Source: HGM11368 sp051883455
GTDB taxonomy: Bacteria > Bacillota > Clostridia > Christensenellales > UBA3700
Length of the DNA: 64,000 nt
Reading direction: 5' to 3'
Assembly: GCA_051883455.1 (NCBI GenBank)
Contig: JBJETT010000010.1
Location: 21,923-85,922 of the forward strand
Position numbers and translations under genes: made by a program. This document shows, piece by piece, positions 35,218 to 43,217 of this stretch; within the stretch, counting starts at the first letter, position 1; the number at the start of each line of letters is the position of its first letter. Under the pieces are notes generated by a model. That model searched no databases and was not told where the DNA came from. It saw only the letters and a list, made by a program, of their open reading frames with translations.

Positions 35218-36042
35218 ATGGATACTATCAAAATCAAAGTTTTTGCCAAAGTAAACCTTGCTCTTGACGTCAAGGGCAGTTATCCCGACGGCTATCATAG
35301 GTTAGATATGCTGATGGCTTCCGTCGATATGTACGACACCTTGTGCATGACTGTAAGCGACCAGAACCTGGTGACTATGGACGGCGTAATCGTGGGAGAA
35401 GAGAATACCGCCGTGAGGGCGTTGGAGAGCCTAACCAAAGCCTTTGGCGTGCACATGAGAGTGGATATTCTCAAGGATATTCCTCTCAACGCGGGGTTAG
35501 GCGGTTCTTCCGCCGATGCCGCAGGCGTGTTTGTCGGGGCGTCTAAGCTGTTTGGCATAGATATTGCCAAGACGTACGAACTTGCCCAAAAGGTCGGTAG
35601 TGACGTGCCTTATATGATGAGAGGCGGTTTTTGCCGAGTTAGCGGAAAGGGAGAAATCGTCGAGCCTATAGATATGGACGATATGCACTTGGTGATTTTG
35701 CAAGCCGAGTACGGTGCACCTACCGCCAAGGTGTACGAGGAGTACGATAGGTGTCCTATACCGCCTAGCGACGTAGACGGAGCTATTGATAGCATAAGGT
35801 CGACGGGTAGAGGATTTTTTAACAAACTACAAGACGCGGCTATTAGACTTTGCCCGTCTATAGAATATTCTTTAGGTGCACTCAAGCTCTATACCGATAG
35901 GGCATTTATGACGGGCAGCGGCAGCGCGGTAGTGGGCGTCTTTGACGACGAAATGCAAGCCAGATGGTGCGAACTCAACTTTGGAGGTTATCTCTGCGCC
36001 AAGGCTCTCAAAACCAAAAAAGTCGGCTACGAAATCCTCTAA
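35218..36042 (+). CDS. ispE: 4-diphosphocytidyl-2-C-methyl-D-erythritol kinase
   Basis: 274 residues. 'FAKVNLALDVKG' at the N-terminus and the GHMP kinase ATP loop 'IPLNAGLGGSSADAA' identify it; 'MTGSGSAVVGVF' near the C-terminus is the third GHMP motif. It phosphorylates CDP-methylerythritol in the MEP isoprenoid pathway. It is predicted to be translated from a leaderless mRNA. A CGATACGTATCG palindrome begins within 4 bases after its stop. Confidence 0.93.
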   Translation: MDTIKIKVFAKVNLALDVKGSYPDGYHRLDMLMASVDMYDTLCMTVSDQNLVTMDGVIVGEENTAVRALESLTKAFGVHMRVDILKDIPLNAGLGGSSADAAGVFVGASKLFGIDIAKTYELAQKVGSDVPYMMRGGFCRVSGKGEIVEPIDMDDMHLVILQAEYGAPTAKVYEEYDRCPIPPSDVDGAIDSIRSTGRGFFNKLQDAAIRLCPSIEYSLGALKLYTDRAFMTGSGSAVVGVFDDEMQARWCELNFGGYLCAKALKTKKVGYEIL

Positions 36043-36045
36043 AAA

Positions 36046-36059
36046 TCGATACGTATCGA
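36046..36059. repeat. Intergenic palindrome, CGATACGTATCG family, copy 4
   Basis: TCGATACGTATCGA, 14 bp perfect, immediately after ispE, with short A runs on both sides but no T run on its right. That makes a terminator role weak here. Confidence 0.7.
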
Positions 36060-36088
36060 CAAAAATCTAAAATATGTTACAAAAATAG

Positions 36089-36115
36089 AATACGCCTTAC
36101 GTGGCGTATTTTTTT
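36089..36115 (+). terminator. Terminator after ispE
   Basis: AATACGCC pairs with GGCGTATT around a short loop, followed by T7. Confidence 0.8.
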
Positions 36116-36169
36116 GTGTGGCGTTATAATTTATTCAGCACTGTCAATACTTCTCATCGAGAGGTGAGT

Positions 36170-36700
36170 ATGAAAAAATTGATTACGTGTTTGGTTTTGA
36201 TTGCCGTAGTAATAACGGCGGTTGTGGCTTGTTCGGCGGATAGAGAAACGCAAAACGCCGATTATCTAAGGATACATATTCGTGCCGACAGCAACGATGA
36301 TATTGACCAAGCAATCAAGTATAGAGTCAAAGACGATATAGTCGAATATCTTACGCCGTTATTAGCAGGTGTCAGCGACAAAAAAGAAGCGATGAGCATA
36401 GTCGCTAACAATCTAGACGGCATCAAAAAAGTCGCTGACGCATCTTTACTCAGTCAAGGTGCACCCTACGTCAGTAGAGTGAAGTTGACGGAAGAAGAGT
36501 TCCCTACACGCAGCTACGGAGAGCTTACGCTCGAGAGTGGGGTGTACGACGCCTTGATAGTAGAACTCGGCTCAGGCAAGGGAGATAATTGGTGGTGCGT
36601 CGTTTTCCCACCGTTGTGCTTCGTTGCCGGTAGCGGAAAGCCTCAATACAAATCGCTCGTTGTCGACGGGATAAAAAAACTCAAAGGTTGGTTAAGTTAG
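36170..36700 (+). CDS. spoIIR: Stage II sporulation protein R
   Basis: 176 residues from ATG 36170 with GAGGTGA just upstream; the earlier in-frame ATG at 36101 overlaps a terminator and is rejected. A signal peptide or lipoprotein-like N-terminus ('VVACSA') precedes 'LRIHIRADSNDDIDQAIKYRV', the SpoIIR signature, and a conserved C-terminal 'WWCVVFPPLCF'. SpoIIR is made in the forespore and signals across the septum to activate SpoIIGA, which processes pro-sigma-E. This is strong evidence that the organism forms endospores. Confidence 0.92.
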   Translation: MKKLITCLVLIAVVITAVVACSADRETQNADYLRIHIRADSNDDIDQAIKYRVKDDIVEYLTPLLAGVSDKKEAMSIVANNLDGIKKVADASLLSQGAPYVSRVKLTEEEFPTRSYGELTLESGVYDALIVELGSGKGDNWWCVVFPPLCFVAGSGKPQYKSLVVDGIKKLKGWLS

Positions 36701-37399
36701 GTGAAAAATCAAGTAATGGTGATGAGAATAGTAAGCATAGTCTTACTAGTCGTGGTGGTAGTTATGGCGGCGCTTCTATGTCGCAGTTTTGCGAGCGAAG
36801 AGGTCGAAACTTTTGCACTCAAACAAGGCTCGAGCGGTCAACAAGTGCGTCAAATCCAGTCTAAATTGTCGGCGTGGGGCTACTATAGTGGCGAAGTTGA
36901 CGGAATTTACGGCTCCAAGACTACCGAAGCAGTCAAAAATTTTCAACGAGTCAACGGACTGAAGGTCGACGGAATAGTGGGCGAGGAGACGGCGGCAAAG
37001 ATAGGCATTGCACTTACGCAGTCGTCGTCAACCAACAGTAGTTACAATTCTCAAGACGTGTATTTGCTCGCAAAATGCGTATATGCCGAGTCGAGAGGCG
37101 AGCCTTATACGGGACAAGTTGCCGTAGCCGCCGTGGTACTCAATAGAGTGCGTAGCAGTAGCTTCCCCAACACTATAGCGGGAGTCATTTATCAACCGTA
37201 CGCCTTTACGGCGGTGGCTGACGGTCAAATCAATCTCGAACCCAACCAAACGGCTTACAATGCGGTGCGAGACGCGATGAACGGTTGGGACCCAACCAAC
37301 GGTTGTCTATACTATTTCAATCCGGCAACGGCAACGTCGTCTTGGATATGGACGAGAGAAGTCAAATTGACGATAGGCAAACACAAGTTTGCGGTATAG
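36701..37399 (+). CDS. sleB: Spore cortex-lytic enzyme SleB
   Basis: 232 residues. An N-terminal membrane segment (about 8-28), a peptidoglycan-binding domain 1 (about 45-105, 'GSSGQQVRQIQSKLSAWGYY', 'GIVGEETAAKIG') and a C-terminal hydrolase domain with catalytic Glu in 'VYAESRGEP' (about residue 130). SleB degrades the muramic-lactam cortex during germination and normally works with YpeB, encoded next. The GTG at 36701 abuts the spoIIR stop and has only a distant AAAGG; ATG 36716 is an alternative start that would keep the membrane segment. Confidence 0.92.
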   Translation: MKNQVMVMRIVSIVLLVVVVVMAALLCRSFASEEVETFALKQGSSGQQVRQIQSKLSAWGYYSGEVDGIYGSKTTEAVKNFQRVNGLKVDGIVGEETAAKIGIALTQSSSTNSSYNSQDVYLLAKCVYAESRGEPYTGQVAVAAVVLNRVRSSSFPNTIAGVIYQPYAFTAVADGQINLEPNQTAYNAVRDAMNGWDPTNGCLYYFNPATATSSWIWTREVKLTIGKHKFAV

Positions 37400-37406
37400 G
37401 TGGTAT

Positions 37407-38771
37407 ATGGAAAGAGATGAAAAAGGTAGAATAATAATCAACAAACCCGTGATGATAGCAATAATAACCGCAAGCGTGATTTTGATAGCCACGATTGCAA
37501 CGCTGTCGGTATTTTTGGGCTTGTCAAACAGCCAAAATCAAAAGTGGTTGAAGCAAGCCAACGGGCAATATCAGCAAGCATACTACGATTTGGTGGACGA
37601 GTTTTTGACTATGGAAACCAACCTTTCAAAATTGAGAGTCGTTGGTTCAGAGGGTCTGCAACAGCAACTTTTGCTAGACACGGCGTTGTCGGCGCAGTCG
37701 GCGGTGTGCGACCTAACGGCGATATCTTCGTCCGAGCAAGACCTCAGCGAGTTGATAAAATATTGCAATCAGGTGGGAGACTATTGCCAATACGCCTTCA
37801 AGAAGATAAGCAACGGCTCAACCCTCAGCGAACAAGAGCAGACGACGCTCGGGCAGTTGTACGATATGACTTACAGTATATCCAAGGGACTGACGTCCAT
37901 CAGCGCTTCGCTTTCGTCAAAGGGCGACTTCGTGTTGGGACTAGGCAAGGTCAACGACGGCTTTTCCGATATGTTGTTGCAATTCAACAACGGCTCGTTC
38001 AAATATCCTTCGCTCATATACGACGGGGCGTTTAGCGATTCGCTGGTAGACAAAACGCCTAAGATGATTGTCGGCGACGACATAGACCCCAATCAAGCCA
38101 GGGCGTATATAGTCAAAGCGCTCAGCGGATACGAACTGTCCGACTATACTTTCGCCTACCAAAACGACAACAAGTTTTCGACGTATTTTTACGACTTCAA
38201 GACCAAGTCGGGCGAGACGGGCACGATAGAGATTGCCAAGCAAGGCGGTATGACGATAATGTGGAATATCAATTCTGCCGTAGACAATCCCGTTATGTCC
38301 AAAGAGCAGGGCGTCAAAGTAGCGGAAAAGTATTGCCAAGATATCGGGCTTGACAATATGCAAGCGGTATGGGCGTGCGTCAGCAACAGTATGCTGTACG
38401 TCAATATGTGCTATGAAAAGGACGGCGTAATCTGCTATCCCGATATGGTCAAAATCAAAGTTTCGCTGGAGAGTGGCAAGGTGGTGGGCTACGAAGCTCT
38501 CAACTATTGCTACAATCACGACACAGAGCGCACGATAGAAGAAGCGGGCGTGTCCATGGCAACGGTGCAGGGATACGACTATCGCAACCTTCAAGTGCAA
38601 AGCATAAGACTTGCGTTGATACCTACCGACGGTGGGGGAGAAAAGTTGACCTACGAAGTGTACGGCAAGCTAGACAAGTTTGACTTTTACGTTTATCTAG
38701 ACGCTTTGGACGGCAAGCAAATCAAAATTTTGCAAGTCATCGACAGCGACGAGGGCGAATTGTTGATGTGA
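37407..38771 (+). CDS. ypeB: Germination protein YpeB
   Basis: 454 residues from ATG 37407 (TAGGTGG upstream); an in-frame TTG at 37389 overlaps sleB and is rejected. An N-terminal membrane anchor (about residues 13-36) is followed by a helical 'QYQQAYYDLVDEFLTMETNLSKL' domain and C-terminal PepSY-like repeats. YpeB holds SleB inactive and stable in dormant spores. The gene order spoIIR-sleB-ypeB indicates a late-sporulation unit. Confidence 0.92.
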   Translation: MERDEKGRIIINKPVMIAIITASVILIATIATLSVFLGLSNSQNQKWLKQANGQYQQAYYDLVDEFLTMETNLSKLRVVGSEGLQQQLLLDTALSAQSAVCDLTAISSSEQDLSELIKYCNQVGDYCQYAFKKISNGSTLSEQEQTTLGQLYDMTYSISKGLTSISASLSSKGDFVLGLGKVNDGFSDMLLQFNNGSFKYPSLIYDGAFSDSLVDKTPKMIVGDDIDPNQARAYIVKALSGYELSDYTFAYQNDNKFSTYFYDFKTKSGETGTIEIAKQGGMTIMWNINSAVDNPVMSKEQGVKVAEKYCQDIGLDNMQAVWACVSNSMLYVNMCYEKDGVICYPDMVKIKVSLESGKVVGYEALNYCYNHDTERTIEEAGVSMATVQGYDYRNLQVQSIRLALIPTDGGGEKLTYEVYGKLDKFDFYVYLDALDGKQIKILQVIDSDEGELLM

Positions 38772-38775
38772 GTGT

Positions 38776-38804
38776 ATACGGCAAGCGAGAAGCTTGCCGT
38801 ATAT
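38776..38804. other. Perfect hairpin after ypeB
   Basis: TATACGGCAAGC pairs with its complement over 12 bp around GAGAA. No T run follows, so termination, if any, is not classical. It may stabilise the mRNA 3' end. Confidence 0.6.
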
Positions 38805-38874
38805 TGAGATTTAATCGCGGAAGAAAGGCATTTTTTATACTTTGCAAAAATATATTTTTACCAGACAAAAACCC

Positions 38875-38903
38875 TTGATATATTTATTCAAAGATGCTAC
38901 AAT
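38875..38903 (+). promoter_or_regulatory. Promoter of the prs transcript
   Basis: TTGATA (38875-38880), 17-bp spacer, TACAAT (38898-38903). The start near 38910 gives a leader of about 146 nt before prs, which contains the small ORF described next and a weak hairpin (about 38979-39000) followed by TTTTGTTTTG. Confidence 0.7.
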
Positions 38904-38930
38904 ATAACCATAAAAAGTCTCAGAGGATTT

Positions 38931-39059
38931 ATGATTTCTTACGGCGACAGCGTCAATATTCATTTATCTAAGACAAGCACGCAGGTTTGTCGGTCTTTTG
39001 TTTTGCAACCTTTTTTTGATACTACAACTAAGTTAAATATATTACGGAGGCACAAATGA
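38931..39059 (+). CDS. Candidate 42-residue leader ORF coupled to prs
   Basis: ATG 38931 is preceded by AGAGG (38922-38926) four bases away, and the frame runs 42 codons to TGA 39057-39059, which overlaps the prs start as ATGA. Translating ribosomes could thus be passed on to prs. The sequence is polar with Thr, Lys and Arg, and has no membrane helix. Chance could produce an open frame of this length, so coding is not proved, but the ribosome binding site and exact stop-start overlap make it worth listing. Confidence 0.4.
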   Translation: MISYGDSVNIHLSKTSTQVCRSFVLQPFFDTTTKLNILRRHK

Positions 39060-40258
39060 AACCTTTTTTTGAGTCAGTTTTCAACTTTGACAAAGAGGTA
39101 TCCAACATGGCTATTATTGCGCTAGACGGCGCAAAAGAATTGGGGGCGAAGGTTGACTATTATCTCGTCAATCTCTACAACAACGATATCAAAAAGTATA
39201 ACAAAAACGTCCCTGAAAAAAAGACCTTCTTGCTCAACAACGTATGTCCTAGATTTACTACGGGCGACGGCAAGGGTATGATCAACGATACCATTAGAGG
39301 TAAGGATTTGTTTATTCTCGTCGACGTGGGCAACTATTCTAAGACCTACAACATGTTTGGAGTGCTCAACAGAATGTCTCCCGACGACTATTACGCCGAC
39401 CTCAAGCGTATCATATCGGCAGCGGGCGGTAAGGCAAAGTCTATGACGGTAGTTATGCCAAGCCTTTACGGTGGCAGACAGCATAGAAGAAACGCAAGAG
39501 AATCTCTTGATTGCGCTCAAATGCTTAGAGAATTGGAGACGATGGGCGTCAGCGGAGTTATCACATTCGATGCACACGACCCTCGCGTTCAAAACGCCGT
39601 TCCTCTCATGGGCTTTGACAACTTCCTTCCTACCTACCAAATTCTCAAAGCTTTGCTCAAGGCTTATCCTGAGGTCAATATCGACAAAAACAACTTTATG
39701 GTTGTCAGCCCTGACGAAGGCGCAATGGGTAGAAACATCTACTACGCTTCGGTTTTGGGTATAGATTTGGGTATGTTCTACAAGCGTCGCGACACCTCTA
39801 CGGTAGTCAACGGACGTAACCCTATCATAGCGCACGAATATATAGGTAACGACGTAAGAGATAAGGATATCTTCGTAGCAGACGATATCATCGCAACGGG
39901 CGACAGTATGCTCAAGCTTTGTACCGAACTCAAAGAGAGAGGCTGTGGCAAGATATTCCTTACGGCAACCTATGCGCTGTTTACCGAAGGCGTAGAGAAA
40001 TTCGAAAAGGCGTACAAGGACGGATTATTTACCGCCGTGCTCAGCACCAACCTCACCTACACGCCTGACGAAGTCAAGTCTAGACCTTGGTTCGTACAAG
40101 CAGATTTGTCCAAGTTTATGGCGTACATAATCGCTGCCGTTGACCAAAACAAGTCTTTGTCGACCTTGCTTGACCCACATGACAAAATCAAAGAACTTAT
40201 CGAGAAGTTCAATCAAAATAAACCACAACAACTTACTTTTGACGTGGACGAGGAGTAA
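39056..40258 (+). CDS. prs: Ribose-phosphate pyrophosphokinase, divergent long form
   Basis: 400 residues against about 315 in the usual enzyme. The PRPP-binding loop is 'IFVADDIIATGDSM', the mobile-loop region holds 'LYGGRQHRR' and the ATP-side 'FYKRRD'. The extra length is spread over the N-terminus and a C-terminal extension of about 40 residues. It should make PRPP from ribose 5-phosphate and ATP for purine, pyrimidine and His synthesis. GGAGG precedes ATG 39056. The divergence leaves a small chance of a paralogous role. Confidence 0.88.
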   Translation: MKPFFESVFNFDKEVSNMAIIALDGAKELGAKVDYYLVNLYNNDIKKYNKNVPEKKTFLLNNVCPRFTTGDGKGMINDTIRGKDLFILVDVGNYSKTYNMFGVLNRMSPDDYYADLKRIISAAGGKAKSMTVVMPSLYGGRQHRRNARESLDCAQMLRELETMGVSGVITFDAHDPRVQNAVPLMGFDNFLPTYQILKALLKAYPEVNIDKNNFMVVSPDEGAMGRNIYYASVLGIDLGMFYKRRDTSTVVNGRNPIIAHEYIGNDVRDKDIFVADDIIATGDSMLKLCTELKERGCGKIFLTATYALFTEGVEKFEKAYKDGLFTAVLSTNLTYTPDEVKSRPWFVQADLSKFMAYIIAAVDQNKSLSTLLDPHDKIKELIEKFNQNKPQQLTFDVDEE

Positions 40259-40260
40259 TT

Positions 40261-40917
40261 ATGAGAATTCAATGGTTGGGACACTCTTGTTTCAAGCTCG
40301 AGGAATCGACGGGAACGACTGTTGTAGCAGACCCTTACGACCCGAAAAAGGTAGGCATTGACCTACCGAAAATCAAAGCAGACGTGGTGACGATATCGCA
40401 CAATCACGCAGATCACAACTACACCGACAATATTGAGGATGGATATATCAAACTCAATCAAGCGGGACTGTGGGAAGTCAACGGAGTAGAAATCGTGTCT
40501 TTGCAGAGCTATCACGACGAGACCGACGGTGACAAAAGAGGAGAAAACTTTATCTTCAAATACCGTATGGACGGAGTAGACCTCTGCCATATGGGTGACA
40601 TAGGTGAGCCTAGCAATCCTATATTGGGAGAGTCTATCGGCTCGGTCAACGTATTGATGATACCGGTTGGCGGTACTTATACTATCAACGCCGAGCAAGC
40701 AAAAGAATACGTAGATTTTCTTATGCCTGACGTAGTGATACCTATGCATTTTAAGACGCCGAGTAGCGAGATAGACGTCGACAAGATTGACGATTTTCTC
40801 GATTTGTTTGAAGAAGAGCAACTCATCAAGGTGGACGGAGATACCTTTGAGTTCGATAGAGAATTTTTTGACGGCGAAAGTACCAAAGTTATAGTTTTTA
40901 ACGAGAATAAGTTTTAA
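40261..40917 (+). CDS. Metallo-beta-lactamase-fold hydrolase
   Basis: 218 residues, 2 nt after prs with GAGGAG upstream. The metal motif 'SHNHADHNYTD' (HxHxDH) is present, and 'CHMGDIGEP' and 'IPMHF' supply later ligands. The N-terminal 'IQWLGHSCFKLE' is typical of the UlaG/UPF0173-like group. The substrate is unknown. Coupling with prs suggests a role near nucleotide or phosphosugar metabolism, by inference only. Confidence 0.85.
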   Translation: MRIQWLGHSCFKLEESTGTTVVADPYDPKKVGIDLPKIKADVVTISHNHADHNYTDNIEDGYIKLNQAGLWEVNGVEIVSLQSYHDETDGDKRGENFIFKYRMDGVDLCHMGDIGEPSNPILGESIGSVNVLMIPVGGTYTINAEQAKEYVDFLMPDVVIPMHFKTPSSEIDVDKIDDFLDLFEEEQLIKVDGDTFEFDREFFDGESTKVIVFNENKF

Positions 40918-40949
40918 TAATTTTACCCATCAATTTACAACAGAAGACG

Positions 40950-40974
40950 CTATGAGCCTCGACGAGGCTCATAG
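40950..40974 (+). other. Perfect hairpin in the rho leader
   Basis: CTATGAGCCTC and GAGGCTCATAG form 11 bp around a 3-nt loop, about 30 nt before the rho start, with no T run after it. It may mark the 3' end of the upstream message or be part of rho control. Confidence 0.6.
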
Positions 40975-41004
40975 AAGTCATTATTATATTATCAGGAGGT
41001 TTTT

Positions 41005-42552
41005 ATGCCCAAGAAGAAAGACGCATTGACCGAAGAAGAAATGAAAAACAAGATTTTTTCCGAGAAGGAGCTCTTTTCCTCAACAATTTTCGTTTTGAGA
41101 AGAATTGCTACGCTCAAATACGTCAAGTCGCCGACCAGCAAGAAAAAAGCCGAGTTGATAGAGGCCATTATCGACAAGCAAAAGCAGCAAGTCGAAGCGC
41201 AAAAGAGTGGCGAGCCTCGCGCAAAGGTGGTAAGACGCGAAGGTCGCTATTGTCAACCTCATGCGCCCGTCGTCAATCATAGAGAAGATAGTATTTTTCC
41301 TTTGCCACCCGTTAGACCGATTATGGTTGCCGACAGCAATAGAAGCTCGGATTTCGTCTATAGTCCTTTTAGTACCGAAGAGATGTTGGAGAGGGGCGAG
41401 TGCGAACGCAAGAGCGGTATTTTGGAGATACTTGCCGACGGCTACGGCTTTTTGAGAGCGGAAAACTGCGAGTACAGCAACAAGGACACCTACGTTTCCA
41501 ATAAGATTATCAAGACGCTCGGCTTGAGAATGGGCGATATGGTGGAAGCTATTGCCAAGAAAAACGCGGAGAACAAACCGCCTGCCGTCATCGAAGTAGA
41601 GAAAGTCAACGGACTTGCACCGACGAGTTTGCGCAACAGACCTAATTTTGACAAGATGACGCCTATCTATCCCGACAGTAGACTCAAACTGGAAGTTAGT
41701 GGCAAAAATAACGACTTTGCCATTAGATGTATAGATTTGATTGCTCCTATCGGCAAGGGGCAGAGAGCAATGATAGTATCTCCACCTAAGGCAGGAAAGA
41801 CGACTTTGCTCAAAAAGATTGCCACCGCTATCACCGAAAACCACCCCGAAGTAGAACTGTTCGTATTGCTCGTAGACGAGAGACCGGAAGAAGTGACTGA
41901 CATGCAGAGATCTATCAAAGGCGAAGTAATCTATTCCACCTTTGACGAGACGCCAGAGCATCACTGCAAGGCGGCGGAACTATTGATAGAAAAAGCCAAG
42001 AGATACGTTGAAACGGGCAAGGACGTAGTAATAATTATGGACTCTTTGACCCGTCTTGCTCGCGCATACAATCTCACCGTTGCACCTACGGGCAGAACCT
42101 TGTCGGGCGGTATCGACCCGGGGGCTTTGCATCCGCCTAAGAGATTTTTCGGTAGCGCAAGAAACATCGAAAACGGTGGCTCTTTGACCATTATCGCTAC
42201 GGCGCTCGTAGACACGGGCAGTCGTATGGACGAGGTAATTTACGAAGAGTTTAAGGGTACGGGCAATATGGAGATTCACCTTGATAGAAAGCTCTCCGAG
42301 AGAAGAATTTTCCCTGCCATAGACCTCAATCGTTCTAGCACCAGAAGGGAAGATTTGCTCTTGTCGCCTCAAGAACTAAGCGGCGTATGGGCTATACGTA
42401 GAATGTTGTCTGGCGGAGAAAACGCCGAGATGACGGAGCAGCTCTTCAATATGATAGTTAGGACTAAGACCAACGAAGAGTTTATCGACCAACTCACCAA
42501 ACAGCTTGCAATAATGGAAAAGGAAGGATACAGCTTCCGCAAACCTAACTGA
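41005..42552 (+). CDS. rho: Transcription termination factor Rho
   Basis: 515 residues, a little over the 420-430 of short forms. An N-terminal Rho-N-like helical part (about 1-55) and an acidic/basic insertion precede the RNA-binding OSB domain ('RKSGILEILADGYGFLRAENCEYS'). P-loop 'SPPKAGKTTLLKKIA' is near residue 260; 'VLLVDERPEEVTDM' and 'TPEHHCKAAELL' follow. Rho is an RNA-dependent helicase that ends unprotected transcripts. AGGAGG precedes ATG 41005. Confidence 0.95.
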   Translation: MPKKKDALTEEEMKNKIFSEKELFSSTIFVLRRIATLKYVKSPTSKKKAELIEAIIDKQKQQVEAQKSGEPRAKVVRREGRYCQPHAPVVNHREDSIFPLPPVRPIMVADSNRSSDFVYSPFSTEEMLERGECERKSGILEILADGYGFLRAENCEYSNKDTYVSNKIIKTLGLRMGDMVEAIAKKNAENKPPAVIEVEKVNGLAPTSLRNRPNFDKMTPIYPDSRLKLEVSGKNNDFAIRCIDLIAPIGKGQRAMIVSPPKAGKTTLLKKIATAITENHPEVELFVLLVDERPEEVTDMQRSIKGEVIYSTFDETPEHHCKAAELLIEKAKRYVETGKDVVIIMDSLTRLARAYNLTVAPTGRTLSGGIDPGALHPPKRFFGSARNIENGGSLTIIATALVDTGSRMDEVIYEEFKGTGNMEIHLDRKLSERRIFPAIDLNRSSTRREDLLLSPQELSGVWAIRRMLSGGENAEMTEQLFNMIVRTKTNEEFIDQLTKQLAIMEKEGYSFRKPN

Positions 42553-42557
42553 TGAAC

Positions 42558-42582
42558 GCGCGACCTTAGGGTCGCGTTTTTA
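42558..42582 (+). terminator. Terminator of rho
   Basis: CGCGACC pairs with GGTCGCG around TTAG, then T5. Confidence 0.85.
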
Positions 42583-42830
42583 TAGTCACTGCCCACGTAA
42601 GGTGATTTGTTTTTCGTTGTAGAGGAAAATTGATTTAATTATTCTTTGCAGAGGCTCAAAAGTACTTACAATTAGACTATTCGATAGTCACGGCAGTATA
42701 TCATATCGTAGTCGTCTTTGTCGTTGATATAGTAGCAAAAATTTTTAATTTTTTTGAAATTAATTTTTTAATTTGACATATATAGTCATATTATAGGTGG
42801 TATTATGCAAGTACAAAAGGAGAAAAAGTT

Positions 42831-43082
42831 ATGAATACCACACAAAAAAATAGATATCAAAGTTTAGAAGAATTTTTGGCAAAACTCAACGTCAAGGAGA
42901 GCCTTGACAAGACCGACAAAATGTTTTTGACGTCCATAGTCAAAAGACAACACCAGGTGCTTGCCGACCTAGTGCAATTTTGCAAAAAGTATCCTCAAGC
43001 CTTGGACAAGGATATCATAGGCGGACTATATTCGATATTTTCACTGCTAGACAATCAAGCTCAGTCTTTGATTTTTGGCTGA
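42831..43082 (+). CDS. Small helical protein of unknown function
   Basis: 83 residues with AAAGGAG before ATG 42831. The sequence is mostly helical and charged ('SLEEFLAKLNVKESLDKTDKMF', 'KRQHQVLADLVQFCKKYPQ'), with no membrane helix or known motif. It stands alone between rho and the glycosidase gene. The roughly 250-bp region upstream is AT-rich without other features. Confidence 0.6.
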   Translation: MNTTQKNRYQSLEEFLAKLNVKESLDKTDKMFLTSIVKRQHQVLADLVQFCKKYPQALDKDIIGGLYSIFSLLDNQAQSLIFG

Positions 43083-43160
43083 CGATAGCAGGGAGCGAGT
43101 TTTTGGTCTAATATATTCTTCCTTTATTGGTGCAAGCCGATAGTCAATTAAATTTGACTA

Positions 43161-43189
43161 TTGCGCTTGTATTTTTATTGTGTTATAAT
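43161..43189 (+). promoter_or_regulatory. Promoter of the glycosidase gene
   Basis: TTGCGC (43161-43166), 17-bp spacer, TATAAT (43184-43189), followed by a short leader with TAGGAG. Confidence 0.65.
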
Positions 43190-43217
43190 ATTAATATTAA
43201 ATATGTAGGAGAGCAAT

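Noticed and set aside
38910..39055. Known riboswitch (for example PRPP/ykkC type) in the prs leader
   Set aside because: I could not find the ykkC core motifs; only a weak hairpin and the short coupled ORF are seen.
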